DNA of 13,264 bases from CAZFZT01 sp964523675 (GTDB lineage: Bacteria; Planctomycetota; Phycisphaerae; Phycisphaerales; SM1A02). Positions 12,523-13,264 of the stretch are shown one piece after another. The first letter of the stretch is position 1; the number at the start of each line of letters is the position of its first letter. The stretch is from assembly GCA_964523675.1 (NCBI GenBank), contig CAZFZT010000085.1:1-13264 (forward strand), in the 5' to 3' direction. The position numbers and the translations under genes were made by a program. The notes under the pieces are model-generated. The model was given only the letters and a program-made list of their open reading frames with translations. It was not told where the DNA came from and made no database searches.

Positions 12523-13264
12523 CTCCCCGCGAACTGCAGGGGATCAGCGAGTGCAGAAATCCTGTTAGCTATCGGTGCCAACCGCTGCAGGGAGTCCTCA
12601 TCAAGCGCGCGCAAGAACACGGCTCCATTATCGGGCATCTGGTAATACATCGCAAGTATGGCGTCCTTCAAATCGGGGCACCCAGTCGCGCTGCTCAACT
12701 TGGCGCGGTCGCTATCCGATAGCAAATCTTCAAGAGTGACCCGCGCCTTCCCTGAACCGTTCTCATAGTGGCGTATCCGCGATTCGACTGCTGGACCAAA
12801 TGCGAGCTTGTAGGACGCTGCGGCTTTCCGACCGGCTACGTCGGTGTCTAACACAATTAGAAAACTGTCAGCATATGAGATGCACAACGAGATTAGGTCG
12901 CGCAACTGGTGTGCCCCCGCGCCTGGAACAAAATCGACGTTGCTCCAATTGAAAACGCCTGCTCGCTTAAGACCGTCGAATAGGCAATAGTCACTAATGC
13001 CTTCAAGAAGTATGCATCGGTCCATGCGGCGATTGAAGACTCCAGTTCGCATGCGGAGCGCGTGATACAACGGCGCAAGAGCTCCCTCGGCACGCTTGAT
13101 CTTAGAGGAGCCGAACGCGTGTACTGAGATAACGCCAACCTCCTTCTCAACGACGCGTATCTGAGACACATTGATGACACTAGGATCTAGCAAGTGTTCC
13201 GAATGAGTGCAATAGATCGTCGTATTCTGTTCAGCAATCCCCTTGAGCATAGCAAGCAATTCAG
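12519..13264 (-). CDS. OLD-family ATPase with TOPRIM nuclease domain, C-terminal part, cut by window edge
   Basis: The frame is open to the right edge, so about 248 C-terminal residues are seen and the ATP-binding N-terminus is missing. IYCTHSEHLL, near the start of the visible part, matches the H-loop region that ends the ABC-type ATPase domain of OLD/RecF-like proteins. The TOPRIM domain follows: the acidic residue in ILLEGISDYCLF, then FVPGAGAHQLRDL, then the DxD of IVLDTDVAGRKAA. Proteins of this architecture include phage-exclusion OLD nucleases and GajA of Gabija. No UvrD-like partner is visible downstream, and the upstream side is outside the window. The region is more AT-rich than its neighbours (for example 12841-12900), which suggests acquisition by transfer. 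It ends just before the 21-bp repeat array. Confidence 0.77.
   Translation of the reverse strand, partial: ELLAMLKGIAEQNTTIYCTHSEHLLDPSVINVSQIRVVEKEVGVISVHAFGSSKIKRAEGALAPLYHALRMRTGVFNRRMDRCILLEGISDYCLFDGLKRAGVFNWSNVDFVPGAGAHQLRDLISLCISYADSFLIVLDTDVAGRKAAASYKLAFGPAVESRIRHYENGSGKARVTLEDLLSDSDRAKLSSATGCPDLKDAILAMYYQMPDNGAVFLRALDEDSLQRLAPIANRISALADPLQFAGR

Noticed and set aside
12519..13264. Calling the OLD-family gene GajA of a Gabija system
   Set aside because: The ATPase half is outside the window and no UvrD-like GajB is visible, so only the family level is supported.

Overview
The window reads as a moderately high-GC chromosome segment from a free-living bacterium. A planctomycete-like lineage (Phycisphaerae or a relative) is my best guess. 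It rests on gene style: a MoxR/DUF58/BatA-type VWA operon, a UDP-glucuronate decarboxylase, a GxxExxY nuclease-fold gene, a HEAT-repeat lipoprotein and sparse Shine-Dalgarno sites. No rRNA or tRNA is present to confirm it.

Layout from left to right. (1) Positions 1-1810, minus strand: a respiratory or assimilatory redox pair, a NarI-like cytochrome b subunit with a C-terminal Cys4 tail followed by the N-terminal part of a molybdopterin oxidoreductase cut by the window edge. (2) 1811-2070: a divergent intergenic region with a small palindromic element. (3) 2071-3048, plus strand: UDP-glucuronic acid decarboxylase, converging on and overlapping (3) the next gene's stop codon. (4) 3042-6504, minus strand: aroK, lnt (apolipoprotein N-acyltransferase) and a HEAT-repeat probable lipoprotein, a likely co-directional unit. 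(5) 6723-6998, plus strand: a small two-helix membrane protein, then about 450 bp with no convincing gene. (6) 7446-12072, minus strand: moxR, GxxExxY, DUF58 and VWA/BatA-type membrane protein, a chaperone-like AAA+ ATPase with its two von Willebrand-type partners. (7) 12073-12518: a 21-bp-period degenerate repeat array with a perfect 16-bp-stem hairpin. (8) 12519-13264, minus strand: the C-terminal part of an OLD-family ATPase/TOPRIM nuclease, visibly more AT-rich, possibly part of a defence island.

The most unusual structure is at 10529-11006. A single PD-(D/E)XK-fold (GxxExxY) gene is enclosed by about 30-bp terminal inverted repeats, each made of three 10-bp iterons reading inward. It sits inside the MoxR-DUF58 operon. 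The right repeat is translated as the last residues of MoxR, the GxxExxY start overlaps the MoxR stop (ATGA), and the left repeat supplies part of the apparent ribosome-binding site of DUF58. It looks like a small mobile or domesticated cassette that inserted without breaking translation of the operon. A second iteron-style inverted array (8-bp units, 4 against 7 copies around a small hairpin) lies in the next junction of the same operon, between DUF58 and the VWA gene.

Three genes without a Shine-Dalgarno sequence (the molybdopterin oxidoreductase, uxs and aroK) have a -10-like hexamer ending only 6-7 bases before the ATG, which suggests leaderless transcription.
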